In this document: piece by piece, positions 1 through 8,205 of the stretch
Layout: every line of letters starts with the position of its first letter
Position numbering within the stretch: the first letter of the stretch is position 1
NCBI GenBank assembly: GCA_016712595.1
Contig: JADJQT010000001.1
Location: 1,795,501-1,859,500, forward strand
Length of the DNA: 64,000 nucleotides
Reading direction: 5' to 3'
Source of the DNA: Rhodospirillales bacterium
GTDB lineage: Bacteria; Pseudomonadota; Alphaproteobacteria; Rhodospirillales; Defluviicoccaceae
Position numbers and translations under genes: made by a program
Notes under the pieces: model-generated
Database searches by the model: none
What the model was told of the DNA's origin: nothing
What the model saw: only the letters and a program-made list of their open reading frames with translations

Positions 1-625
1 GAAAGGCGCAGGCAATCGCCCGGTCGTTGCGAACGACACGGTCTCCCAGGACACCAACCAAGAATCCCTGATCAAGTGCTTCCTTGACCGCGAGCAGTGT
101 TCCTACGCCCTGAATGGGGATGATCGAATCTACCATTTGTGGGTTGAGGGCGTTGGTGAATCGCGTCATTGCACTGTTATGATCAACATTCATCAGCACC
201 TTGACCGGGAGCTGTCGTCCGGTAATGCCCATGGCACGCAGGACCTCGAAGCTGCCAAGGTGTGCGCTCAACAGCAGCGCGCCGCTGCCGCTGGCGACCT
301 GATCGAGGATTATCGCGCCGTTATGCACGCGGATATCGAAACGCTCGAACTGACCCGTCAGCAGAAACACGCGATCAAGAATAGTGCTGGCGAAGCAATG
401 GATATGGCGCAGTATGCTGGTCCAGCCGGGCTCGCGTCTCAGGATGCGCCGGAGGTACCGACGCGAGGCCCGCCGTACGTCGCCCGCGGTCAGCAGGAAA
501 TAGAGAGAAATCGGATAAAGCAGCGCGCGCGCGCTGCGACGACCGATACGGGTGCCAATCCAATGAATGATCGACAGGGCGCCCGTAGAGCCCCGTTCCG
601 GTTGGCGTTGCCAAGCTTGGCTCAC
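1..625 (-). CDS. LpxL/HtrB-like lysophospholipid acyltransferase of an aryl polyene cluster (C-terminus beyond window edge)
   Basis: The reading frame runs off the left edge, so only about 208 N-terminal residues are visible. They match the lauroyl/myristoyl acyltransferase family: an N-terminal W...ERGS segment, a GRRSARALLYPISLYFLL stretch that resembles the usual hydrophobic anchor, and SAHLGSFEVLRAM, which matches the family's H-x4-E/D acyltransfer motif. In aryl polyene clusters such enzymes are thought to help attach the polyene to its lipid anchor at the inner membrane. The start is taken as GTG at 625, since an in-frame TAG lies at 653-655 and the next residues align with the family start. 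It lies 82 bases downstream of the acyl carrier protein and is probably in one transcript with it. Confidence 0.8.
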   Translation of the reverse strand, partial: MSQAWQRQPERGSTGALSIIHWIGTRIGRRSARALLYPISLYFLLTAGDVRRASRRYLRRILRREPGWTSILRHIHCFASTILDRVFLLTGQFERFDIRVHNGAIILDQVASGSGALLLSAHLGSFEVLRAMGITGRQLPVKVLMNVDHNSAMTRFTNALNPQMVDSIIPIQGVGTLLAVKEALDQGFLVGVLGDRVVRNDRAIACAF

Positions 626-707
626 CGTAACGTCGCAGATATCCGCTGCCGCCTAGCACTGTCAGACACCCTCCCCGTACCGCGGGGTCGCGGGGCGCAG
701 CTCGATG

Positions 708-979
708 TCATTGTTTCACTCGGTTTATCTCGATGTGCTTGCACAGATCGCGCAACGACGCAAAAATCTTGGTGTTGTTGGCGTCGTCCGATCGTAACTG
801 AAAGCCATATCTCTTTGTTATCGCCAATGCCAGTTCGAGCGCATCAAGGAATCGAGCCCCAAGCCGTCACCGAACAGCGGCTGCTGCGGTGCGATGTCTT
901 CCGCAGTCATGTCCGGAAGATCAAGCGTGCTGATTAACAGAGTGGCGACTTCCAGTTCAAGGGCCGATAGATCGTGCAT
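708..979 (-). pseudogene. Acyl carrier protein, frameshifted immediately after the phosphopantetheine serine
   Basis: From ATG at 979 the frame reads MHDLSALELEVATLLIS... up to GLGLDSL, the 4'-phosphopantetheine attachment motif (Ser in DSL). It then leaves frame and stops within 9 codons. Skipping one base near 845-847 restores a normal ACP second half (DALELALAITKRYGF ... RDLCKHIEINRVKQ) ending at TGA 708-710, about 90 residues in all. This is therefore a one-base deletion in an ACP of the aryl-polyene type, either a true mutation or a sequencing error. If real, it would remove the carrier for the growing chain unless a second ACP exists beyond the window edge; such clusters often carry two. 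Confidence 0.85.
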
Positions 980-1019
980 GATTCTCGATACTCGTACGGG
1001 TCTCGGTTGTCGTTGAGCA

Positions 1020-2384
1020 ATGGAGACGGAAGCCATTTATAATCGCAACGCCGATACCGCGTCACCTATCTCGACGGCCGACGTCGTTGTAATTGGCGGC
1101 GGTCCGGCGGGAACGACGCTCGGCTCTCTCCTCGTTGAAAAAGGGTGGCGGGTGGTGCTCCTGGAACAGGATTACCACCCTCGTTTTCATATCGGCGAAT
1201 CATTGCTGCCGATGAACCTGCCGCTCTTCGAGCGGTTGGGCGTGCTGGAACAGGTGCGCCAAATCGGTGTCGTCAAGAACGGAGCCGAATTTTGTCCGGC
1301 CGGTTCCGGCGATCGTATGGAAACAATCTACTTCAAAGATGCCCTGAAGTTTTCGCCGCGATACGCGTTCCAGGTCCGCCGGTCGGAATTCGACGAACTG
1401 CTGTTCCGCCATTGTTCGGCGCGGGGCGTTTCGGCATTTGAGGGAGTCAAAGTCCGGGAGGTGACGTTTGGTGGTGACGGCCGGCATCTTGTCGAAGCGC
1501 GTAACGGCGCCGGTTATCGCCTTTTCTGGCACACACGCTTCGTTGTCGATGCCTCAGGCCGGGACACGTTCTTGTCGCGAAAACTAGGATTAAAGAAGAA
1601 AAACCCTAAACATCATAGTGCAGCCCTGTTCGCCCACTATAGAAGCGTCGTTCGTCGTACCGGAGACGACGAAGGTAATATCAGCATCTACTGGTTCGAG
1701 CACGGCTGGTTCTGGATAATTCCGTTGCGCGATGGTTTGACCAGCGTCGGTGCGGTGTGCTCGCCGACATATCTAAAGACGCGCAAAGTTGAGGCGACGG
1801 AGTTTCTCTGGCAGACAATTCAGCTATGTCCGGAGGTCCGGAAGCGACTGCGTAACGCCGAAATCGTCGGAGCGGCGCAAGCAACGGGAAATTTTTCATA
1901 CTATTCTTCCCGCATTCGCGGCAATGGCTTCCTGCTGGTCGGCGATGCGTTTGCCTTCGTCGATCCCGTATTTTCCACGGGCGTCTTTTTCGCCATGAAC
2001 GGTGCGAGCTATGCTGCGGATGCTGTTGACGCATATCTGCGAGACCCCGAAACGTCGGAGCCGGAGTTTCGTCGCTTCGAGGAGACAGTTAGAGGCGGTA
2101 TTCGTACCGTTTCCTGGTTTATCTACCGGTTTACGTCGCCACCTATGCAGAAGTTATTTATGATGCCGCGTGATACGTTCCGTGTTAAGCGTGCGATTAT
2201 CTCGATGCTGTCCGGTGATATATTTGGTAGTACGCCGATTTTCTGGCCACTCGCGCTATTTAAACTGATCTACTTTGGCGCATGGCTGATTGAATTTCCG
2301 CGCGCATATGCCGCACGCAAAGTGCGCCAGCGCAGCATTCGCGAGCGCTATGCTGACGGAACTCTACCCGTGGATCACCTGTGA
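1020..2384 (+). CDS. FAD-dependent oxidoreductase, tryptophan-halogenase-like, of the aryl polyene cluster
   Basis: The protein has 454 residues and a Rossmann dinucleotide motif (VVVIGGGPAGTTLGSLL, residues about 22-38), a HIGESLLP segment, WFWIIP near residue 230 (the WxWxIP motif of flavin-dependent halogenases and relatives), and a GFLLVGDAFAFVDPVFSTG FAD-binding motif. Halogenase-like flavoproteins of this kind are regular members of xanthomonadin and aryl polyene clusters, where they may halogenate or hydroxylate the aryl head or polyene; which one applies here cannot be read from the sequence. It is divergent from the acyl carrier protein with only 40 bases between the starts, and is followed after 20 bases by the chorismatase, so the two plus-strand genes probably form an operon. 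Confidence 0.85.
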   Translation: METEAIYNRNADTASPISTADVVVIGGGPAGTTLGSLLVEKGWRVVLLEQDYHPRFHIGESLLPMNLPLFERLGVLEQVRQIGVVKNGAEFCPAGSGDRMETIYFKDALKFSPRYAFQVRRSEFDELLFRHCSARGVSAFEGVKVREVTFGGDGRHLVEARNGAGYRLFWHTRFVVDASGRDTFLSRKLGLKKKNPKHHSAALFAHYRSVVRRTGDDEGNISIYWFEHGWFWIIPLRDGLTSVGAVCSPTYLKTRKVEATEFLWQTIQLCPEVRKRLRNAEIVGAAQATGNFSYYSSRIRGNGFLLVGDAFAFVDPVFSTGVFFAMNGASYAADAVDAYLRDPETSEPEFRRFEETVRGGIRTVSWFIYRFTSPPMQKLFMMPRDTFRVKRAIISMLSGDIFGSTPIFWPLALFKLIYFGAWLIEFPRAYAARKVRQRSIRERYADGTLPVDHL

Positions 2385-2404
2385 TTTGGTAGCGACGGGC
2401 TTAC

Positions 2405-3409
2405 ATGACGGATAGGATTGCACAGGCGACACCTGTTCGCGTGGCCCATATCCGCGCGGACGAGGTGAGCACAGTGCTCACCGATGATCGATTGCTCGCG
2501 ATGATCGGCTTTGGCGAGACGCGTCCAAGCGTTCCCGATGCGCGACTTGCCTGGGTCCCACTCGCCGTTCCCGAAAGCGCCGAACAGATATTCGAAGCAT
2601 GGTTCGGTTCGACGGCCGCTGTATCTTCATTGTTCGAAGGCGTCGTCGCTACACACAATGGCGAGGTCCTGTTCGGTCATCTCCACCTCGATGATTCTGC
2701 ATGCGGCGGGATCGAGACAGCAACGGTCACCGCTTATCACCGGCTTCTCGCTTGCGCACGAGACGCCGGTTATCCGCATCTGCTTCGCGTCTGGCATTTC
2801 TTTGCTAACATTCATGCAATCTGCGGTGATCTCGACCGTTATCAGGCGTTCTGTCGCGGCCGTTTTGCCGCGCTAGCCGAATCGGCTGCAGGATGCGAGA
2901 TGCGCTTGCCGGCGGCATCCGCCCTCGGGAGTCATGTGCCCGGACTGACGGTACAGTTTCTCGCTTGCCGCGGACCTGGGTTGCAGATCGAAAATCCTCG
3001 CCAGGTCAGTGCCTTTCGTTATCCGGAGCGGTATGCTCCGCGTAGTCCGTCGTTTTCGCGCTCCGTGTTGCTCCCGCGCGCCGACGAAGCAGAGCTTTTG
3101 TTGATTTCCGGTACCGCCAGCATCGTAGGTCACCAGTCCCGCCATGAGGATGACCCCCTGGCGCAACTCGGCGAGACCATCGATAATCTTGACGCGCTTC
3201 TGGCTGCTGCGGCATCCGCGCGGCAGCGCATCGCCCGATTCGCTGTGTTGCGTGCATATCTGCGTATTGTCGAGTTTGCTCCGTTTGTGCGGGAGGTCAT
3301 TGCCGAGCGCCTTGGAGCGGATTTACCAGTGATCATCCTTGCCGCCGACATCTGCCGGCCAGAGTTGCACATAGAGATCGAGGGACTGGCTTATTGCGTA
3401 GACGCCTGA
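2405..3409 (+). CDS. Chorismatase, FkbO/Hyg5/XanB2 family (hydroxybenzoate synthase)
   Basis: This 334-residue protein carries the family's recognisable blocks: YPHLLRVWHFFANIH and DRYQAFCRGRF in the middle, then NPRQVSAFRYPERYAPRSPS and LLISGTASIVGHQSRHEDD. The family hydrolyses or eliminates chorismate. XanB2 of Xanthomonas yields 3- and 4-hydroxybenzoate, which prime xanthomonadin and ubiquinone synthesis. Its place beside the polyene genes suggests it supplies the aromatic starter unit in the cytosol. Family membership is well supported; the exact product (3-HBA, 4-HBA or a dihydroxy-diene) is not. Confidence 0.88.
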   Translation: MTDRIAQATPVRVAHIRADEVSTVLTDDRLLAMIGFGETRPSVPDARLAWVPLAVPESAEQIFEAWFGSTAAVSSLFEGVVATHNGEVLFGHLHLDDSACGGIETATVTAYHRLLACARDAGYPHLLRVWHFFANIHAICGDLDRYQAFCRGRFAALAESAAGCEMRLPAASALGSHVPGLTVQFLACRGPGLQIENPRQVSAFRYPERYAPRSPSFSRSVLLPRADEAELLLISGTASIVGHQSRHEDDPLAQLGETIDNLDALLAAAASARQRIARFAVLRAYLRIVEFAPFVREVIAERLGADLPVIILAADICRPELHIEIEGLAYCVDA

Positions 3410-3434
3410 GTGTCGGTTTGGGCGACGCCAGCGT

Positions 3435-4679
3435 TCAGTTCTGTCCACAGACCGCGCCGATGAACAGATTAGGACAGAGTTCTAGGATGCGCTCGTGATC
3501 CGGGTCCGTCTCGATCGTCGAAAAGCCGGCTGCTTGCAGAGCAGCCTGCCAATGCCGCCATTCCAAAAATCCGGCATTCGGGCGTGCTAGGGCGTCGGTG
3601 ACGACGGCGGGATCTTCGAGCAGACGGAAAATGAGTTCGACATATAGCGGCGCGTGCGGGGAGGGACGCAAGCATTCTCCCGCTACCAGCCAGCCTCCCG
3701 GCGCCAGGCATTTCCGAGCCTGGGTAAGGGAAAAGCCAAGATCGTGGGCGACATGCAGGACATTGACTGCATAAATCAGGTCGAAGCTTGCTTCCTTCGC
3801 CTCCTGTTCCTCCCATGGCTGGTTGATATCGAGGCTGGCGAACGTCAATGGTACCGTACGAAAGCGCGCGAGCCCGCGCCGGGCTTTGCGGCGGAGAAAT
3901 GCGCTCAACTCGGTGACGTGAAACGTCTGGACCTGAGATAGCAGGCCGCGCCGTTCGAGCAGGTCGAGGAGCCTCTCGCTGCCGCTGCCCGCTCCGGCGC
4001 CGACTTCGAGGATTCGCACACCACGACCCTGGCGGTCGCACCGATCCAGCCGTTTGACCGCCGCTGTGGCGGAAACCCAGTTGTTGACTGCATATAGTGG
4101 GTTCGTATTGGCGAAGTATCGCAGCCACAATTCGACGTTCTCCGGATTGAGTACAACGTCGCGCCCGGCAATCTCGCCGCGAGCAAGGGCGGGGTATGCG
4201 CTCGCCGCAGTTTGGAGGAGATCAAATGTCGCGGCATTGGCCGGATCAACGGTCATTGCCGCGGCGCGAAGTTGTGCCGGATCTGAGTCAGGCGGCTGTT
4301 CAACAAGGCGATAGCGTCGGACGTTCGCATCCGGCATGACGGCGAGAATTCCGGCGGTTTCCAGCCGTTCGAGAAGCCATTCCAGGACTGCCGAGAAGCC
4401 TTTGGCAAGTCCTAGCGTCTGCGACAGCCAAGCGGCGGAGCGGGGGGTTTCGAGTTGCGAAAGAATGCCGATATCGCGGGCGGCGATAACTGCAAATATC
4501 AACGCGGCTCGATCGGCGATCTCGATGCTCGCGTGCAAGCGGTCGTCAAACACGTCGTCCGGATAATCGGCGAGTAGCAAAGAGAGTCGAGGATCGCGTT
4601 GCACAGATTGCCGTTCTGACGCAAGTTCAGCGGCGGAACTGGAAGATGGCCGAGCTGGTCGATGTGAGTGTGTTGTCAT
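3435..4679 (-). CDS. Class I SAM-dependent methyltransferase
   Basis: This 414-residue protein has a helical N-terminal region (about 1-220) resembling the dimerisation or winged-helix part of polyketide-type methyltransferases, then the SAM fold: VRILEVGAGAGSGSE (motif I), FDLIYAVNVLHVAHDL (motif IV/post) and LAPGGWLVAGECLRP. Similar proteins methylate polyketide intermediates or aryl heads. Here the likely substrate is the polyene's aromatic end, by context only. The ATG at 4679 overlaps the start codon of the divergent gene on the other strand, so a start further inside is possible, since the first 30-40 residues are low complexity. Confidence 0.75.
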   Translation of the reverse strand: MTTHSHRPARPSSSSAAELASERQSVQRDPRLSLLLADYPDDVFDDRLHASIEIADRAALIFAVIAARDIGILSQLETPRSAAWLSQTLGLAKGFSAVLEWLLERLETAGILAVMPDANVRRYRLVEQPPDSDPAQLRAAAMTVDPANAATFDLLQTAASAYPALARGEIAGRDVVLNPENVELWLRYFANTNPLYAVNNWVSATAAVKRLDRCDRQGRGVRILEVGAGAGSGSERLLDLLERRGLLSQVQTFHVTELSAFLRRKARRGLARFRTVPLTFASLDINQPWEEQEAKEASFDLIYAVNVLHVAHDLGFSLTQARKCLAPGGWLVAGECLRPSPHAPLYVELIFRLLEDPAVVTDALARPNAGFLEWRHWQAALQAAGFSTIETDPDHERILELCPNLFIGAVCGQN

Positions 4680-5439
4680 GCCGAACGATCCTTTAAAGGA
4701 GGCACGGTCCGTCGCTCCTCATCCACCGCTATTGCGGTACTACGGCGAGGATTATGCGCGCGAGGCGTTTGTACAAAACCTGTTCGATCGCACCGCTGGT
4801 GCGTACGATGGCATAAATTCCTGGGCGTCGTTCGGTCTCGGGAATTGGTATCGTCGGCGGACCCTGCAAACGGCTGGTATTAAGGCTGGTATGCGGGTGC
4901 TCGATGTCGCGATCGGGACTGGACTGGTAGCACGTCAGGCGGCGCGACTCGTCGGCCCCCACGGATCGGTGGTCGGGATCGACATCAGCTTCAAAATGCT
5001 CCTGAGAGCACGCGCGATGATCGACGCTCCCCTGCTGCAAGGCCGTGCCGAGCAACTGCCGGTACGAACGACCAGTGTTGATGCGATCACGATGGGGTAT
5101 GCCTTGCGCCACGTTGCTGACCTCTCGGATACGTTTGCTGAGTTTTACCGTGTCCTGCGTCCGGGCGGCAGGCTCTTGCTTTTGGAGATTGTGCGTCCGA
5201 AAGGGCGGCGAGGATATGCTCTCGCAGAGATTTATTTGCGACGGATCGTGCCAATGTTGGCCGGCATAACGACGAGGGTTGACGAGACGCGGACGCTGAT
5301 GAGGTATTTCTGGGACACGATCGAGCATTGCGTGCCTGCTGGCGCCATCACCCAGGCGCTTAGAGACGCGGGGTTCGCTGATGTGCGGAACATCAACGAA
5401 TTCGGCGTGTTCGTTGCCTATCTTGGGCACAAGCCTTGA
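4678..5439 (+). CDS. UbiE-like C-methyltransferase
   Basis: This 253-residue protein resembles ubiquinone/menaquinone C-methyltransferase UbiE: FDRTAGAYDGINSWASFGLGNWYRRR near residue 37, then MRVLDVAIGTGLVARQA (motif I), VVGIDISFKML, ITMGYALRHVADLSD and YRVLRPGGRLLLLEI. Its company suggests a role in modifying the aryl polyene head or a quinone-like aromatic rather than general respiration, but a housekeeping UbiE cannot be excluded. The start ATG at 4678-4680 overlaps the ATG of the divergent methyltransferase (CATG). Its 3' end overlaps the convergent dehydratase by 47 bases. Confidence 0.75.
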   Translation: MPNDPLKEARSVAPHPPLLRYYGEDYAREAFVQNLFDRTAGAYDGINSWASFGLGNWYRRRTLQTAGIKAGMRVLDVAIGTGLVARQAARLVGPHGSVVGIDISFKMLLRARAMIDAPLLQGRAEQLPVRTTSVDAITMGYALRHVADLSDTFAEFYRVLRPGGRLLLLEIVRPKGRRGYALAEIYLRRIVPMLAGITTRVDETRTLMRYFWDTIEHCVPAGAITQALRDAGFADVRNINEFGVFVAYLGHKP

Positions 5440-5740
5440 GTGCCGCTGTCGTGGTGATGATCAGTCGGCCGCATGCAATCACGATGCCCCCACATTGGCA
5501 GGCGAATTCCACGCGTTCAGTTGAAATTTGCTGGATCGCAATTTCGAACGTCTGATTCGGAAACAGCGGCTTGAGGAATTTGACCCGGCTCACTTCCACC
5601 ATACGGCAGTCGCTATCCTGATCTTCGAGCGCGGCAATGACGCGCTGCAGGATCACCACGCCCGGCACCAGCGGGTGGCCCGGGAAGTGTCCGGAGAGGC
5701 TGGGGTGATCGTCTGAAACGCATGCCGTACGTTTACTCAT
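5393..5740 (-). CDS. Hotdog-fold 3-hydroxyacyl-ACP dehydratase, FabZ/ApeI-like
   Basis: A 115-residue single hotdog domain. The segment DDHPSLSGHFPGHPLVPGVVILQRV is the FabA/FabZ active-site region with the catalytic His in GHFPGHP. Such dehydratases (ApeI type) remove water from the beta-hydroxyacyl-ACP in each polyene extension round. ATG at 5740 overlaps the TGA of the upstream ligase by one base (TGATG), showing translational coupling. A TTG one codon upstream is a possible alternative start. The C-terminal tail, rich in Arg and Gln, overlaps the convergent UbiE-like gene. Confidence 0.82.
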   Translation of the reverse strand: MSKRTACVSDDHPSLSGHFPGHPLVPGVVILQRVIAALEDQDSDCRMVEVSRVKFLKPLFPNQTFEIAIQQISTERVEFACQCGGIVIACGRLIITTTAALKACAQDRQRTRRIR

Positions 5741-7068
5741 CAACGATGCCTGTCACGTCCCCCGGTGTGTCCATGCAGCAGATCAAGCAAAGCGTGCCGT
5801 AGCAACTTGCCGCAGGCGTTGCGCGGCAATCGATCGACGATGATCAACGGACGTGGGAGGAACAACGGATCGATGAGGCCCATGAGGGCGGTAAGGATGT
5901 CCCGACGCGAGAGTAACGGAGCGACTACCGCAGCCGCGAGGCGGGTTCGACGCCCAGAGCTTTCATCGGGGATAATGAATACCCCGTCCTCGATGCCATC
6001 GATCCCGCGAAGGACGTGATCAAGATGGGCGAGCGACGTGCGCTTGCCGGCGATATTGACGATATCCCGAGATCGTCCGGTCAGGGCGAAGCGTTCTACG
6101 CTCCGTAGTTCGATGGTATCGTTGATTGGCACTGTGCCGGACAGGTGTGGTGCGACGAGTGAGCCATCGCGAATGGTCATACTGTCATAAAGGCGCCAAT
6201 CGGTCTCGTTGACCGTTCGCCGGCTGGCGATCGAGCCGGCTTCGGTAAATCCGTAGATCTCCAGTACCGGGGCTGCAAATGTCCGCTCCGCTCGAGCGGC
6301 CAGATCGGCCGGCAACGGCGCCGTCGCCGAGATGACGAACGCGATCGGCGGCCAGGTGAGCGTGAGGTCGACGCACGCGGCAAGGTGCACCGGTGTTGTC
6401 ACCAGTACGGGACGAGGCGCTGAGTCCGCCAGCGCCTGACGCACGTCGTCGGGAAAGAACGGCCTGGCGGCGTGAACACCGATACCGATAACGAGCGGTA
6501 GCATCACGCTCGTTTCAAAGCCGTACATGTGCTGCGGCGGCACGGTGGCGACGATAGCCGTTATGTCCTGTGCGGCAAAACCGAAGCGGCGTTCGGCGAG
6601 GCGTGCGCCTTCGACGAGCTCGCCCCAGCGCTTGGGGTGCGGTTGGGACGGACCGGTGCTACCCGAGGTAAACGGCACAGCGACGATTTGGTCAGTCGGG
6701 ATCGGTGGAAGCGACAAAGCGCCGTCTTGAGCATCGCGGTCTCCGATCCAGGATGCGAGCGCATCATCGCGCAACCGATAGCTATTCGGGAAAAGGTGCT
6801 TCGCATTCTCAACGTCCGCATCGATGCGGCTCGTTGGCAGAAGGCAGGCCTGGCCGCGGCTGGCGACGGCCGCGAAGGCGACCGTGAACAGATATCGATC
6901 CTCGCAGAGGTTGACCGCGTAGGCGTTCTCCGGCAAATGCGGCATCACAGCCATTACGTCAGCGCGAAATTGCCTTTGCGTGATCGCCTTTCGATCGCCG
7001 TACCAAGCGAACCGAGAGTTTTCAGCTTGCGACGATGCTGACCAAAGTGCGGTGGCAGAAGCTTCCAT
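5740..7068 (-). CDS. AMP-dependent acyl/aryl-ACP ligase of the aryl polyene cluster (ApeH-like)
   Basis: This adenylate-forming enzyme has about 442 residues when started at ATG 7068. An open frame extends upstream to 7188, but that part overlaps the preceding deacetylase gene. Visible motifs are the phosphate-binding loop PFTSGSTGPSQPHPKRW, YGFTEAGSIASRR (A5-type motif), and LPRNACGKLLRHAL near the C-terminus with the catalytic Lys of A10. The family activates an aromatic acid such as hydroxybenzoate or cinnamate and loads it on the carrier protein, which fits with the chorismatase nearby. It lies 10 bases after the deacetylase and is coupled to the dehydratase. Confidence 0.83.
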   Translation of the reverse strand: MEASATALWSASSQAENSRFAWYGDRKAITQRQFRADVMAVMPHLPENAYAVNLCEDRYLFTVAFAAVASRGQACLLPTSRIDADVENAKHLFPNSYRLRDDALASWIGDRDAQDGALSLPPIPTDQIVAVPFTSGSTGPSQPHPKRWGELVEGARLAERRFGFAAQDITAIVATVPPQHMYGFETSVMLPLVIGIGVHAARPFFPDDVRQALADSAPRPVLVTTPVHLAACVDLTLTWPPIAFVISATAPLPADLAARAERTFAAPVLEIYGFTEAGSIASRRTVNETDWRLYDSMTIRDGSLVAPHLSGTVPINDTIELRSVERFALTGRSRDIVNIAGKRTSLAHLDHVLRGIDGIEDGVFIIPDESSGRRTRLAAAVVAPLLSRRDILTALMGLIDPLFLPRPLIIVDRLPRNACGKLLRHALLDLLHGHTGGRDRHR

Positions 7069-7078
7069 CGGGCGAAAC

Positions 7079-8044
7079 TTATTTGTAGACGGCTCCGGGG
7101 GAAACCGCCGGCAATGCGCGGTCGGCGGTAGCACGGCGGTGTTGAAACTCTTTCGCCGCCACATCGCTGAAGCGAACAAGCGCGACATTGCGCGTTTGCA
7201 TTAGCGTAGTGAACGCGCTGCTGCTCAGGTATGCGAATTCCTCCGCTCGCAATCTTGGTGGGTGGCGTGGATCGCCATACTCACCATCATCGAGCCCCGG
7301 ATGACACATTACGAGTGTGCCATGGGCAATTCGATCGAGAAAGCAAGGAAACAACTGCGCGAACGAGGGGCGGGGGCTGAACGGCCGGATGCCGCGGAAA
7401 TGGCGGTTGCTGGCAATTCCGTGGCGTGCGGCGAGGCGGCCAAATCCCAGACCCAGAAGCGTGATTGTCAGCGCTTTCGCAACTACTTTCGGATGCCAGA
7501 GCATTTCTCCCAGTGATTGGCAGGAATTGCGTAACCACGGCTTGCCATGCGGGAAGCGCCGGCAGAGGGCGTCAAAAACCGCGGCGCGGATAACCGGCAG
7601 TTGGTGAACGTGCAAATGACCGTCGAGAAAATCGGGCGGGCGCTTCATTACGGCAATGAAGCGATCGATCTGGCGGTCGATTTCTGCGGCGATCTCGGCC
7701 CGGTCGATACGATCAAACAAGGAGCGAATCACCAAAGATGTCGGTTTCGGAAAGGTTCCTTGCGCAGCCAGTACCGGCATCGGTCCCATCGGCCCGCCTT
7801 CGGTAAGACATACGTGCAGACCGACATCGACGCTATCGGCCATGGATCGAAGTTTCGAGCCTTCGTCTGGCCAGTACTCGGTGGTCATCATGCAACTCAC
7901 GGCAGAGAGGCGAGAGGCGGTGATGAGGTGACGAATGGCTGCGCCGACGGCGGGTGAGAGACCATAATCATCGGCGCATAGCGCAAATCCGATCGGAGCT
8001 TTTGCCGTTACGGGGTCGGCAGGAGTAAGTTGCAGTGCGGTCAT
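7079..8044 (-). CDS. ChbG/HpnK (YdjC-like) family carbohydrate deacetylase
   Basis: The 321 residues contain FALCADDYGLSPAVG (the metal-binding Asp-Asp motif of the YdjC/ChbG family), VDVGLHVCLTEGG and FLDGHLHVHQLPVI (metal-binding His residues), and GTLVMCHPGLDDGEYGD near the C-terminus. Members remove N-acetyl groups from sugars or, as HpnK, act in hopanoid side-chain synthesis. Its place at the head of the minus-strand ligase-dehydratase operon suggests a role in the polyene's polar or lipid anchor, which is inference. The 160-base stretch upstream (8045-8205) is AT-richer than its surroundings and probably holds the operon promoter. Confidence 0.8.
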   Translation of the reverse strand: MTALQLTPADPVTAKAPIGFALCADDYGLSPAVGAAIRHLITASRLSAVSCMMTTEYWPDEGSKLRSMADSVDVGLHVCLTEGGPMGPMPVLAAQGTFPKPTSLVIRSLFDRIDRAEIAAEIDRQIDRFIAVMKRPPDFLDGHLHVHQLPVIRAAVFDALCRRFPHGKPWLRNSCQSLGEMLWHPKVVAKALTITLLGLGFGRLAARHGIASNRHFRGIRPFSPRPSFAQLFPCFLDRIAHGTLVMCHPGLDDGEYGDPRHPPRLRAEEFAYLSSSAFTTLMQTRNVALVRFSDVAAKEFQHRRATADRALPAVSPGAVYK

Positions 8045-8205
8045 GGGTTCCTAACGATATTCCTCAGATTTTGGGCAGGCGGACGTACGCATTCAAATCA
8101 ATCTATATGCACAATTACGCGATAATAGTCATTGCGTTTGCCTCCGATGGATCTCAATGAGGTAGGGCGATGTGCGCCGGAACACAGCGGAAGCGTGCAG
8201 CGTGC

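Noticed and set aside
137..937. Open frame of 266 codons on the plus strand
   Set aside because: It lies opposite the acyltransferase and the acyl carrier protein, whose minus-strand products are clearly conserved. It is an antisense shadow.
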